Below are positions 16,278-25,246 of a stretch of DNA of 46,010 nucleotides, piece after piece. The first letter of the stretch is position 1, and the number at the start of each line of letters is the position of its first letter. This DNA comes from an uncultured Veillonella sp. (GTDB taxonomy: Bacteria; Bacillota; Negativicutes; Veillonellales; Veillonellaceae), in the NCBI RefSeq assembly GCF_937981445.1, contig NZ_CALJON010000016.1, positions 1-46,010 of the forward strand. The letters run 5' to 3'. Below the pieces are notes generated by a model, which did no database searches, was not told the DNA's origin, and saw only the letters and a program-made list of their open reading frames with translations. The position numbers and the translations under genes were made by a program.

Positions 16278-16964
16278 ATGATAGAATTTAATCACGTTAA
16301 CAAAGTATATGACAATGGTTCACTTGCTTTGGATGATGTAACTATACATATTGAAAAAGGCGAATTTGTACTTATTTGCGGACCTAGTGGGGCCGGTAAA
16401 TCAACCTTTATCAAACTTTTATCCCATGAAGTAGTGCCTGAATCAGGTACTGTAATTGTAAATGACATGGATGTGACACGCCTTAAAAAACGTAAAATTC
16501 CATATTTACGTCGTCGTTTAGGCATTGTATTCCAAGACTTTAGACTTTTACCAAGCAAGACAGTATTTGAAAATATTGCCTTTGCTCTCGAAGTTATTGA
16601 AGAAAAGCCAAAACGCATTAAGGAAAAAGTGGAACATGTACTCGATTTAGTTGGTTTAGCTCATAAAGCTAATGATTTACCACAAGACTTAAGTGGTGGT
16701 GAACAACAACGTGTGGCCATAGCCCGTGCTATTGTTAATAAACCATTAGTACTCATTGCAGATGAGCCAACTGGTAACTTAGACCCTAATACAAGTAAGG
16801 ATATTGTTGAGCTCTTCAAGCGCATCAATAATTCAGGTACAACTATCGTAATGGTTACCCATGATATGCAAATGGTTAAATATTTAAATAAGCGTGTCAT
16901 TGCATTAGAGGCAGGTCGCGTTGTAAATGATAGATTGCGAGGTGCCGAATTTAATGAAGCTTAG
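16278..16964 (+). CDS. ftsE: Cell division ATP-binding protein FtsE
   Basis: A 228-residue ABC ATPase with Walker A (GPSGAGKST), signature (LSGGEQQRVAIARAI), Walker B (LIADEPTGNLD) and switch histidine (VTHDM). With FtsX it does not transport but signals ATP hydrolysis through the membrane to activate peptidoglycan hydrolases during division. The neighbouring ftsX and an M23 hydrolase gene support this. The ribosome binding site AAAGGA is modest. Its 3' end overlaps ftsX by 11 bp. Confidence 0.96.
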   Translation: MIEFNHVNKVYDNGSLALDDVTIHIEKGEFVLICGPSGAGKSTFIKLLSHEVVPESGTVIVNDMDVTRLKKRKIPYLRRRLGIVFQDFRLLPSKTVFENIAFALEVIEEKPKRIKEKVEHVLDLVGLAHKANDLPQDLSGGEQQRVAIARAIVNKPLVLIADEPTGNLDPNTSKDIVELFKRINNSGTTIVMVTHDMQMVKYLNKRVIALEAGRVVNDRLRGAEFNEA

Positions 16965-17841
16965 AACCTTTCGATATTTTGTTAAAGAAGCGTTAAAATC
17001 AATGAGCCGCAATGGTCTTATGACATTAGCGTCAATCTCTACAGTAGCACTATCCTTGTTTATTTTAGGTGTGTTTACCTGTGGGGTTGTGAATTTAAAT
17101 AACTTAGCCTCTAATTTGGAAAGCCAAGTTGAGATTAGTGTGTATTTAAAAGATGGCTTAAACCAAAATCAAATCAATAATGTGCAAAATAAATTAAAAG
17201 ACATGAATAATGTTAAAAATTTAGAATTTGTGTCTAAAGATGAAGCTATGAAGCGCTTTAAAGAGCGTTTAGGGGAACAACAAGGCTTAGTGGCGGCCTT
17301 AGATGGCAATAATCCATTGCCTTCCTCTTTTGTGATTACCTTTGAAAATCCAGAAGAAGTAAAAGAAGCGGCTAAACTTGTTACAACCTATCCAGAAGTA
17401 GAAAGCGCTCATTATGGTCAAGATGTAATTGAACAGATTTTTAAAATTACACAAGTTATTCGCATTGGTGGGATTGCGTTAATAGCCTTTTTAGCAGGTG
17501 CTACACTTTTCATTATTTCCAATACAATTCGCTTAACTGTATTTGCCCGTCGTAAAGAAATTGGCATTATGAAATACGTTGGGGCTACTAACTGGTTCAT
17601 TCGTTGGCCATTTCTTATTGAAGGCATGCTTTTAGGTTTCATTGGCGCTGCTATTGCCGCTGCCTGTGTATGGGAGTTTTACCATTTCATAACATTAGAA
17701 GTAGAAAGCTCCTTAGCCTTCTTGCCTTTAGTACCAATGGTTCCATTTTTCTATGATTTAACTGCCATTTTATTTGGCGTAGGTATTTTAGTAGGTGCCA
17801 TTGGCTCTACTATTTCTTTGAAACAGTACATGAAAGTATAA
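16954..17841 (+). CDS. ftsX: Cell division protein FtsX
   Basis: A 295-residue inner-membrane protein with the FtsX layout: one membrane segment near 22-45, an extracytoplasmic domain (about 46-165) and three membrane segments in the C-terminal half with the FtsX/MacB core (ARRKEIGIMKYVGATNWFIRWPFLIEG region). The ATG at 16954 is chosen because GAGGTG lies 10 bases before it; an upstream in-frame ATG at 16927 would add nine residues. The large outer loop is the part that usually binds the partner hydrolase, probably the product of the next gene. Confidence 0.95.
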   Translation: MKLRTFRYFVKEALKSMSRNGLMTLASISTVALSLFILGVFTCGVVNLNNLASNLESQVEISVYLKDGLNQNQINNVQNKLKDMNNVKNLEFVSKDEAMKRFKERLGEQQGLVAALDGNNPLPSSFVITFENPEEVKEAAKLVTTYPEVESAHYGQDVIEQIFKITQVIRIGGIALIAFLAGATLFIISNTIRLTVFARRKEIGIMKYVGATNWFIRWPFLIEGMLLGFIGAAIAAACVWEFYHFITLEVESSLAFLPLVPMVPFFYDLTAILFGVGILVGAIGSTISLKQYMKV

Positions 17842-17857
17842 GAAGAGAAGGGTGTTT

Positions 17858-19057
17858 ATGGCAAAGAATAATTTAAAAATTCGCATAATGGCCGTTCTTT
17901 TAAGTACTACTGTGTTAGCTGCTACTCCGTTTACCTATAGTAATGCTGAAGATGAAGATTTAACAAATCAGTTAGATACGATGCAACAGCAAATGAATGA
18001 TGCTAGCGCTCAAAAGGCGAATGCTCAAGCTACCATTACTAGTGTATCTGAACAACTACATCAGATTCAGGTAGAACTAGATCAAGCTACAGAAAATCTA
18101 AAAAACTATCAACAACAGCGCGTTGTAGTAGAACAGGAAATTGCTAAGAATCAAAAATTGTTAGAAGAAGCACAAGCAAGACTGTCTAAACGAGAAGGCG
18201 TGTTTAATAAACGTGTGCGCGATATTTATATTAATGGTCGTTTGAGTTATTTAGATGTTGTTGTTGGGGCTAAGGATTTTAGTGATTTTGCCAATCGCGT
18301 AGAAATGTTAAAACGTATTATTGATGCTGATATTAAGCTTATCGATAGTATAAAGACAGAGCGCGAAGAAATTACAAATCGCAAAGCTATTTTAGAACAA
18401 GATCGAGCTAAGGTTGTAGAGCTTGAAAATAAAGCTAAAGAAGCACAGGCTGTTATTCAAAAGAAAAAAGATGAACAAACGGCTATTCTAAATAAAGCAC
18501 AAAGTGATAAGGCTACAGCCGAGCAATTAGAGGCAAGTCTCCAAGAATCTTCTAATGCTATTCGTGCTTTATTACAGCAGCGTCAAGCTGAACGTGCCGC
18601 CGCAGCGGCCGCAGCCGCAGTAGCAGCTCAAGGTGGTGGCGGTGGCGGTAGCTCCGCTGCATATGTACAAGGTACTGGTCAATTATCATGGCCTGTTAAT
18701 GGCGTGATTACGTCCGACTTTGGTTGGCGTACCCATCCAATTTTTGGCCGTCAAATTCTTCATTCTGGCATGGATATTGGCGTTGACGAAGGGACGCCAG
18801 TACATTCTGCCGATGGCGGTGTAGTAGTATATTCTGGTTGGATGGATGGCTATGGCTATGCCGTTGTTGTGGACCATGGTAATGGCATGTCTACATTATA
18901 TGGTCATAACTCAGACTTAGCTGTATCTGAAGGGCAAACGGTATCAAAAGGAGCTGTAATTGCTTATGCCGGCAGTACGGGCAACTCTACAGGCCCTCAC
19001 GTGCATTTTGAAGTTCGTATTAATGGTGATCCAGTAGATCCAGCAGGGTATTTATAA
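17858..19057 (+). CDS. Coiled-coil M23 peptidase, EnvC/PcsB-like
   Basis: A 399-residue exported protein. A signal peptide (cleavage plausible after SNA, residue 28 or so) precedes a long coiled coil (about 35-245), an Ala/Gly-rich linker, and a C-terminal M23/LytM domain. The zinc ligands appear intact: HSGMD and HVHFE, so it may be an active endopeptidase, unlike E. coli EnvC. Position right after ftsX and the coiled coil indicate that FtsEX controls it, as FtsEX does EnvC or PcsB. The ATG at 17858 (GAAGGGTG upstream) is chosen over a GTG at 17852. Confidence 0.92.
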   Translation: MAKNNLKIRIMAVLLSTTVLAATPFTYSNAEDEDLTNQLDTMQQQMNDASAQKANAQATITSVSEQLHQIQVELDQATENLKNYQQQRVVVEQEIAKNQKLLEEAQARLSKREGVFNKRVRDIYINGRLSYLDVVVGAKDFSDFANRVEMLKRIIDADIKLIDSIKTEREEITNRKAILEQDRAKVVELENKAKEAQAVIQKKKDEQTAILNKAQSDKATAEQLEASLQESSNAIRALLQQRQAERAAAAAAAAVAAQGGGGGGSSAAYVQGTGQLSWPVNGVITSDFGWRTHPIFGRQILHSGMDIGVDEGTPVHSADGGVVVYSGWMDGYGYAVVVDHGNGMSTLYGHNSDLAVSEGQTVSKGAVIAYAGSTGNSTGPHVHFEVRINGDPVDPAGYL

Positions 19058-19058
19058 T

Positions 19059-20219
19059 ATGATGGAAATGAAGAATAATTCAGGTTTGTCTAAATTTAGG
19101 CAAATTGTGCAATTTGCTATTAAATTTACCATAGCTGGCTTCATATTTATGTGGCTAATCTTTTGGTATATGAGTGGTTCACCAACGGCAGTATATCGCT
19201 TTTTTGCCACCTATTATGTAAGCTCCCACTTTTTTAGGGACCCTGTAACTAAGGAGTCCCTCTTCAATGGAGCGCTCAGCGGTATGGTGGATTCCTTAGG
19301 TGACCCACATAGTCAATATTTAGACCAGAAATCCATGGAAAACTTAATGGAACATACGAGTGGCACATATAGTGGTGTTGGTATTGTTTTAGGCGCTGGT
19401 AAGAATGGTCTTGAAGTAGCTACAGCTATAGAGGATCAACCAGCGGCTAAAGCTGGCATTCGCTCGGGTGATATTATTGTTTCTATTAATGGTATTGATA
19501 CAAGTAGTATTACTATGGAAGAAGCATCTAAAAATATCCGTGGAGAAGCGGGCACAACGGTAGTTCTTGGCATACTTCGTGATAATGAAGTAAAAGAATA
19601 CACCTTAACTAGAGAGCAAATTACCTTGCCTACAGTGAAGGGGAAAATGCTAAATGATTCCATTGGCTATATTCGAGTTAGTCAATTTGCGGAAAATTCA
19701 GGAGAAGATTTTGCGCGCATTTATAAAGAACTTAGTGCTAAGGGCATGAAGAAATTAGTTCTGGATTTGCGTGATAATCCTGGTGGACTTGTAACAACAG
19801 CGCAAGAAATAGGTAGTTATGTACTTCCTACGGGACCTATTGTTACGATTCAAGATCGGTCCGGTCGTGTTGAATCATATGACTCGGAAGGTCTAGGCCA
19901 TGATTTACCTATGGTAGTACTTATTAATAAAGGCTCTGCCAGTGCATCAGAAATTATTGCTGGTGCGGTGCAGGATGAACAAGTGGGTACCATTGTAGGA
20001 TCTAATAGTTATGGCAAAGGAACTGTGCAATCAGTTCTTAATATATTAAATGATGAAGGTATTAAAATTACTATTGCAAAATATCACACGCCGAATGGTC
20101 GCGTGATAGATGGTATTGGTATTAAACCAGATGTGGAAGTTGAAATCACAGAGGCTGATATAAAAGCAGCTAATGATGTACAACTCAACAAAGCAATAGA
20201 AATTTTGCAGTCAAAATAA
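19059..20219 (+). CDS. S41 carboxy-terminal processing protease (CtpA type)
   Basis: A 386-residue serine protease with an N-terminal membrane anchor (about 20-42), a PDZ domain (about 95-180, GVGIVLGAGKNGLEV and RSGDIIVSING) and the S41 catalytic core. The catalytic serine lies in KGSASASEI and the general-base lysine in SYGKGTVQS. Such proteases trim or degrade envelope proteins, including peptidoglycan hydrolases. The gene starts one base after the M23 gene stop, in line with a role in controlling that hydrolase, as inferred from context. Confidence 0.93.
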   Translation: MMEMKNNSGLSKFRQIVQFAIKFTIAGFIFMWLIFWYMSGSPTAVYRFFATYYVSSHFFRDPVTKESLFNGALSGMVDSLGDPHSQYLDQKSMENLMEHTSGTYSGVGIVLGAGKNGLEVATAIEDQPAAKAGIRSGDIIVSINGIDTSSITMEEASKNIRGEAGTTVVLGILRDNEVKEYTLTREQITLPTVKGKMLNDSIGYIRVSQFAENSGEDFARIYKELSAKGMKKLVLDLRDNPGGLVTTAQEIGSYVLPTGPIVTIQDRSGRVESYDSEGLGHDLPMVVLINKGSASASEIIAGAVQDEQVGTIVGSNSYGKGTVQSVLNILNDEGIKITIAKYHTPNGRVIDGIGIKPDVEVEITEADIKAANDVQLNKAIEILQSK

Positions 20220-20225
20220 GGTTGA

Positions 20226-20251
20226 GGCGGTAATCTATAATAGTTACCGCC
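20226..20251 (+). promoter_or_regulatory. GC-rich hairpin upstream of obgE
   Basis: GGCGGTAA (20226-20233) pairs perfectly with TTACCGCC (20244-20251) around a 10-base loop. The T tract needed for termination is missing. It could modulate expression of obgE against the upstream genes. Confidence 0.45.
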
Positions 20252-20280
20252 CCTATTGCTATCAGTAAAGGATGAAAACT

Positions 20281-21555
20281 ATGTTTATCGATCGAGCAAG
20301 GATTTTTGTAAAAGCCGGTGACGGCGGCAACGGAATGAGTAGCTTTAGACGTGAAAAATATGTTCCTAATGGCGGCCCCAACGGTGGCGACGGCGGTAAA
20401 GGAGCAGACATCATTTTAAAAGCGGATAGAAATATCAATACACTCGTTGATTTTAGATATAAAAGACAATTTAAAGCACCTGCCGGTGAAGGTGGTCAAA
20501 GTAGTAATAAATATGGCCGTGGTGCTGATAATATGATTATTCCAGTACCATTAGGAACTACTGTAAAAGATGAAGAAAGCGGTAAAGTTATGGCCGATCT
20601 TATTGAAGATGGTCAAACTTTCGTAGTAGCTAAAGGTGGCCGTGGTGGTCGTGGTAATGCGCACTTCCATACTAGTGCGAACCGAGCACCTACATTTGCG
20701 GAAAAAGGGGAACCTGGTGAGGAACGTTGGCTACAACTAGAATTAAAAGTCTTAGCTGATGTGGGCTTATTGGGCTATCCAAGTGTAGGTAAGTCTAGTA
20801 TTATTCGCAAAGTCTCGTCTGCGAAACCAGAAGTAGCAGCCTATCATTTTACTACATTAACACCTGTATTAGGAGTTGTGAGTGTAGAAGAAGGTCATAG
20901 TTTTGTTATGGCCGATATTCCAGGTCTTATTGAAGGCGCTAGTGAAGGTGTAGGACTCGGACATTCGTTCCTTCGCCATGTGGAACGAAGCAATATATTG
21001 ATTCATGTGCTTGATGTATCAGGCATGGAAGGACGAGATCCAATTGAAGATTTCCATAAAATTAATGAAGAATTAAAAAAATATAGTGAAAAATTAAGCA
21101 AAAAACCACAGATTATTGCTCTTAATAAAATTGATTTAGTAGAAGACGAAGGAACGATTGAAAAAGTACGCAAGTATTTTACAGATCAAGACTATGAAGT
21201 ATTTCCAGTAAATGCCTTAACTGGTGAAGGCTTAAATGAACTTGTTCATCGCGCTTGGTATTATGTGGAAAACTTTGTTCCAGAGCCGGAAGCTAAAGAA
21301 GAAGCAGTAGAATATGTGGCTAAGCCTGATACTGATTTTGTCATCACCCGTGGCGATGATGCGTCCTTTATTATTACTGGTAGCCGCATTGAAAAATTAG
21401 TGGCTATGACAAATCTTGAAGACGAACAAGCCTTACGTCGTTTCCAAAAAATCTGGAAATATATGGATTTAGATAATAAACTTAAAGAACGTGGCTGTAA
21501 AGATGGTGATGAAGTTGTTATCGGCGATCAACGCTTCGTATTCCATGATTTATAA
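20281..21555 (+). CDS. obgE: GTPase ObgE/CgtA
   Basis: A 424-residue essential GTPase involved in 50S assembly and stress control. The glycine-rich Obg fold covers about 1-158 (GGDGGKGAD, GGRGGRGNAHF), the G domain has GYPSVGKSS, DIPGLIEGA and NKIDLV, and the C-terminal OCT domain covers about 345-424, as in Bacillus Obg. ATG 20281 is preferred over ATG 20272, because TAAAGGA ends at 20272. Confidence 0.97.
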   Translation: MFIDRARIFVKAGDGGNGMSSFRREKYVPNGGPNGGDGGKGADIILKADRNINTLVDFRYKRQFKAPAGEGGQSSNKYGRGADNMIIPVPLGTTVKDEESGKVMADLIEDGQTFVVAKGGRGGRGNAHFHTSANRAPTFAEKGEPGEERWLQLELKVLADVGLLGYPSVGKSSIIRKVSSAKPEVAAYHFTTLTPVLGVVSVEEGHSFVMADIPGLIEGASEGVGLGHSFLRHVERSNILIHVLDVSGMEGRDPIEDFHKINEELKKYSEKLSKKPQIIALNKIDLVEDEGTIEKVRKYFTDQDYEVFPVNALTGEGLNELVHRAWYYVENFVPEPEAKEEAVEYVAKPDTDFVITRGDDASFIITGSRIEKLVAMTNLEDEQALRRFQKIWKYMDLDNKLKERGCKDGDEVVIGDQRFVFHDL

Positions 21556-21559
21556 AATA

Positions 21560-21625
21560 GTAAGATTACGTAGAACCTATTGTATATAGTCAACAATAGC
21601 AAAATTACGTAAATCCTATGGTATG
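21560..21625. repeat. Imperfect direct repeat, two copies
   Basis: A segment near AGATTACGTAGAACCTATTG (from 21562) recurs about 39 bp later as AAATTACGTAAATCCTATGG. The 119-bp gap after obgE otherwise holds only AT-rich sequence and no terminator. Confidence 0.5.
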
Positions 21626-21674
21626 AAGCACATAAATGTATATATAAGTATTTGATTAGTATATGGGAGATAAC

Positions 21675-21959
21675 ATGACAGGCAAACAAAAACGTTATTT
21701 GCGTTCCCTCGCGGCGACTATGGCACCAGTTGTAATGATTGGTAAAGGTGGTTTAGAGGATGCTGTAATTGATAGTGCTAGAGCAGCTATTACAGCACGT
21801 GAATTGATTAAAGTAAAGGTACTTAATAATGCACCGGTAGATATTACCGAAACGTTTGAAGAGTTAGCGGACATGCTAGGAGCTGAATTAGTTCAAATTA
21901 TTGGGCATAATGGTGTTCTATATAAGGCAAAAAAAGAACCTAAAATCGTACTACCATAA
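21675..21959 (+). CDS. yhbY: YhbY-family (CRM domain) RNA-binding protein
   Basis: A 94-residue single CRM domain protein. The conserved start GKQKRYLRSLA, the GKGGLEDAVI loop (GxxG-like RNA-binding turn) and the C-terminal VQIIGHNGVLYK are typical. E. coli YhbY associates with pre-50S particles, and the location beside obgE supports ribosome assembly. ATG 21675 is selected since GGGAG (21665-21669) lies just upstream; an ATG at 21663 overlaps that site. Confidence 0.93.
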   Translation: MTGKQKRYLRSLAATMAPVVMIGKGGLEDAVIDSARAAITARELIKVKVLNNAPVDITETFEELADMLGAELVQIIGHNGVLYKAKKEPKIVLP

Positions 21960-21983
21960 CAATATGCCTTAAGGAGAGAGCCT

Positions 21984-23177
21984 ATGGAGAACCTCAGAGA
22001 GAATCACGGCCATACGCAGGCAATGGTTGATACGGAAGCGGTAAGTGAAATGGAATTACGTCAACGTATTGCTACAGCTAAACGCATTGTTGTAAAAGTG
22101 GGGACAAGTACCTTAACTTATGACAATGGCCGTTTAAATTTAAATCGCATTGAATTAATTGTAAAACAAATCGCCGATTTGATGAATCAAGGTAAGGAAA
22201 TGATCTTGGTTTCATCTGGTGCAGTAGGGGCTGGATTAGCTCCCTTGGGTTTAAAAGAAAAGCCCAAGGATATTGCCACTAAACAGGCGGCAGCTGCTGT
22301 GGGACAGGGCATTTTACTTCATATGTATGAAAAAATGTTTCGTGAGTATGGTCATACAGTGGGACAAATTCTACTTACAAAAGAAGATAGTACGCATCGC
22401 TTTCGCTATGTAAATTTACGAAACACTCTATTTTCTTTATTGAATTTACATGTTATTCCCATCATTAATGAAAATGACGTAGTAGCTATTGATGAAGTGA
22501 AAATTGGCGATAATGATACATTGTCTGCCACTGTTGCTAGCATTGTAGAAGCTGATGTGCTACTTATCCTTTCTGACATAGAAGGTCTTTACACTGCGAA
22601 TCCTCAAACAGACCCTAATGCCACTTTAATCAGTACAGTTCCAGAAATTACCCCTCATATTTATGACATAGCAGGTGGTGCAGGATCGAGTCGTGGTACA
22701 GGTGGCATGTACACAAAAATTCAAGCTGCTCATATTGCGGTTAATTCTGGTGTTAATATGGTAATTGCATCAGGGGAACATACAGATTCCATTCGCGCTG
22801 TATTGGGTGGTGAATTGCGTGGTACACTTTTTGTAGCTCGTCATGCAGTACCACATATTAAGAAGCGCTGGATGGCTTTTGGCTCTCGTTTAAAAGGGTC
22901 TGTTACAGTAGATGCAGGTTGTGCTAAGGCCGTGTTATCCCAAGGCTCTAGTGTATTAGCGGTGGGAATAAAAGAGGTGCAAGGGGATTTTGAAGAAGGT
23001 GAAACAATTAGCCTTTATTTTGAAAATCAAGAGATTGCACGAGGCATAGTCAATTACTCATCAGCTGATTTAGACCGCATAAAAGGCCGTAATTCCTCAG
23101 ATATAGCAAATATTTTAGAGATTTCTACAGCCCATTATGAAGTCATTCATCGCGATAATTTAGTAACTTTGAAATAA
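21984..23177 (+). CDS. proB: Glutamate 5-kinase ProB
   Basis: Catalyses ATP-dependent phosphorylation of glutamate, the first step of proline synthesis. The amino-acid kinase domain (KRIVVKVGTSTLT, SSGAVGAG, NENDVVAIDE, GGMYTKIQAA) is followed by a C-terminal PUA domain (about 305-390). The 397-residue protein carries about 33 extra N-terminal residues compared with the usual start; the good ribosome binding site AAGGAGAG before ATG 21984 supports the long form. The proA gene follows 34 bp later. Confidence 0.96.
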   Translation: MENLRENHGHTQAMVDTEAVSEMELRQRIATAKRIVVKVGTSTLTYDNGRLNLNRIELIVKQIADLMNQGKEMILVSSGAVGAGLAPLGLKEKPKDIATKQAAAAVGQGILLHMYEKMFREYGHTVGQILLTKEDSTHRFRYVNLRNTLFSLLNLHVIPIINENDVVAIDEVKIGDNDTLSATVASIVEADVLLILSDIEGLYTANPQTDPNATLISTVPEITPHIYDIAGGAGSSRGTGGMYTKIQAAHIAVNSGVNMVIASGEHTDSIRAVLGGELRGTLFVARHAVPHIKKRWMAFGSRLKGSVTVDAGCAKAVLSQGSSVLAVGIKEVQGDFEEGETISLYFENQEIARGIVNYSSADLDRIKGRNSSDIANILEISTAHYEVIHRDNLVTLK

Positions 23178-23211
23178 TTCAATGAAATTCTCTCCTCAGG
23201 AGGAGGTTCCT

Positions 23212-24471
23212 ATGAGCACATATGAAGAAATATTTCACCTTATGGGGCAAAAGGCACGGCAAAGTGCCTATATATTACAAACTGCCTCAAGTGATACAAA
23301 AAATAAAGCATTACAAGCTATGGCAGCCATATTAATAGAAAAAGCAGATTGTATTTTAGAAGCTAATGCTAAAGATATGGAGTTATCAAGCACATATAAT
23401 TTACCTAAGATAATGTTAGATCGTCTTAAACTAACAAAAGAGCGCATTGAGCAAATGGCTAAAGGCGTTGAGCAATTAGTAGATTTAGAAGATCCTGTAG
23501 GACTCATCTTAGATGAAGGGACACGACCTAATGGCCTTTTAATAAAAAAAATCTCTGTTCCTTTAGGTGTTATCGCCATGCTTTACGAGGCGCGACCTAA
23601 TGTGACAGTAGATGCTGCAGCATTGACCTTAAAATCAGGCAATGCCGTTATTTTGCGAGGCGGTAAAGAGGCTTTCTACTCAAATCAATGTTTAGTGGCT
23701 CTTATTCGCGAAGCCTTAGAATCAGTAGGACTCCCTGGTGATGCTGTGCAATTAGTGGAAGTATTAGATCGTGAAGCTGTATCTGATTTATTACGGCAGC
23801 GTAAGTATATTGATGTAGTAATCCCTCGTGGTGGTGCTGGTTTAATTAAGCGCATTGTAGAGGAAAGTACTATACCTGTTATTGAAACGGGCAGTGGCGT
23901 AGTTCATATTTATGTGGATGAAGACTGTGATGAAGCAAAGCTTATTCCTATCATCCTCAATGCTAAAGTGCAACGTCCCTCTGTGTGCAATGCAGCGGAA
24001 ACATTACTAATTCATAAAGCTGTAGCGTCTAAATATTTGCCAAGTATTGCGGCTGCGTTAGAAGAACATGGTGTTCTATTAAAAGGTGATACGGCCAGTT
24101 GTGAACTTGTGAAGACTATGACAGAAGCCGATGACAATGCGTGGAGTACTGAGTACAATGATTTAATTATGAATGTGAAAGTAGTAGATGATTTAGAAGC
24201 AGCCATTGACCATATTAATACATATGGCACTAAGCATTCAGAATCTATTATTACAGAAAATAAAAATGCTGCCGCACGCTTCATGCAAGCCATCGATGCA
24301 TCTACGGTGTATCACAATGCATCTACGCGTTTTACTGATGGCTTTGAGTTCGGCTTTGGCGCTGAAATCGGCATTAGTACGCAAAAATTACACGCCCGCG
24401 GTCCAATGGGGCTAAGGGCACTCACTTCATATAAATACTTTGTATATGGAGAAGGGCAAGTTCGAAAATGA
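23212..24471 (+). CDS. proA: Gamma-glutamyl phosphate reductase ProA
   Basis: The NADPH-dependent second enzyme of proline synthesis, 419 residues. The aldehyde-dehydrogenase-like fold is seen in YEARPNVTVDAA, LRGGKEA and the catalytic cysteine in QRPSVCNAAETLL. ATG 23212 follows a strong ribosome binding site (AGGAGGAGG); an ATG at 23182 lies before that site and is unlikely. The stop overlaps the start of a small membrane-peptide gene (ATGA). Confidence 0.97.
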   Translation: MSTYEEIFHLMGQKARQSAYILQTASSDTKNKALQAMAAILIEKADCILEANAKDMELSSTYNLPKIMLDRLKLTKERIEQMAKGVEQLVDLEDPVGLILDEGTRPNGLLIKKISVPLGVIAMLYEARPNVTVDAAALTLKSGNAVILRGGKEAFYSNQCLVALIREALESVGLPGDAVQLVEVLDREAVSDLLRQRKYIDVVIPRGGAGLIKRIVEESTIPVIETGSGVVHIYVDEDCDEAKLIPIILNAKVQRPSVCNAAETLLIHKAVASKYLPSIAAALEEHGVLLKGDTASCELVKTMTEADDNAWSTEYNDLIMNVKVVDDLEAAIDHINTYGTKHSESIITENKNAAARFMQAIDASTVYHNASTRFTDGFEFGFGAEIGISTQKLHARGPMGLRALTSYKYFVYGEGQVRK

Positions 24472-24623
24472 GGACTTGGCTTACAAATGTAAAGCTATAT
24501 GTTAAGTATATGAAATCTCCAAAGGGACGCTATGAATGGCGTTCCTTTGGCTGGGCTATATTCCTTTGGATTATTATATCTTTGGTTGCTATCGTGGGAG
24601 TTAGGATTGTGATGAGTTTATGA
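24468..24623 (+). CDS. Small single-pass membrane protein, 51 residues
   Basis: This open frame begins at an ATG overlapping the proA stop (ATGA) and ends at a TGA overlapping the nadD start (ATGA). The encoded 51 residues have a basic N-terminal half (MRTWLTNVKLYVKYMKSPKG) and one hydrophobic helix (about residues 28-49, WAIFLWIIISLVAIVGV) and a short tail. The perfect double overlap fills the proA-nadD gap exactly, which supports real translation. I do not recognise a family. It may act as a small membrane-bound regulator; this is speculative. Confidence 0.65.
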   Translation: MRTWLTNVKLYVKYMKSPKGRYEWRSFGWAIFLWIIISLVAIVGVRIVMSL

Positions 24624-25240
24624 CAAATACAGGACGCATAGGAATATTTGGTGGCACATTCAATCCTATCCATATGGGCCATTTAATGATTGCTGAGCTC
24701 GCCTTAGAGGCGTATGAGTTGGAGCGAGTTATCTTTGTGCCTTCCTATCATCCGCCTCATAAGGATAGCGATGTAATCGCTGCTTCGTATCGCTATGATA
24801 TGACGGCCATTGCGATTCGTGATAATCCTCGTTTCACCATATCAGATATTGAATTTAAACGGGAAGGTCCATCCTATACGATTGATACAGTGAAATATTT
24901 TCATAGTATATATGGTGAGGATAAAGAGTATTATTTTATAGCTGGCACAGATACTATCCAGGATTTACCGAATTGGAAATATATTGATGAATTGTTGGCG
25001 CTGTGCTATTTTATCGGTGCTATTCGTCCTGATGGGTCGGAAACAATCGACAATATTATTGAGTATTTTGGTGATGTAGGGAAGAAACAGATTCATCGTC
25101 TACTAGTGCCTACAATGAATTTATCAGCTACCGATTTGCGAGCTCGACTGAGAGATAATCGCTCAGTTCGCTACATGGTACCTAAAGCAGTGGTACACTA
25201 TATTAAAGAACATAATATTTATAGAAGTAAGGAAGTTTGA
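24620..25240 (+). CDS. nadD: Nicotinate-nucleotide adenylyltransferase NadD
   Basis: Converts nicotinate mononucleotide and ATP to deamido-NAD in NAD synthesis. The 206-residue protein has the nucleotidyl-transferase signature GGTFNPIHMGHLMIAE and the second motif LSATDLRARL, at usual spacing. The start ATG overlaps the end of the small membrane-peptide gene, so translation is coupled. It lies in the conserved nadD-yqeK-LCP-rsfS order of Firmicutes. Confidence 0.96.
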   Translation: MTNTGRIGIFGGTFNPIHMGHLMIAELALEAYELERVIFVPSYHPPHKDSDVIAASYRYDMTAIAIRDNPRFTISDIEFKREGPSYTIDTVKYFHSIYGEDKEYYFIAGTDTIQDLPNWKYIDELLALCYFIGAIRPDGSETIDNIIEYFGDVGKKQIHRLLVPTMNLSATDLRARLRDNRSVRYMVPKAVVHYIKEHNIYRSKEV

Positions 25241-25246
25241 AATGTC

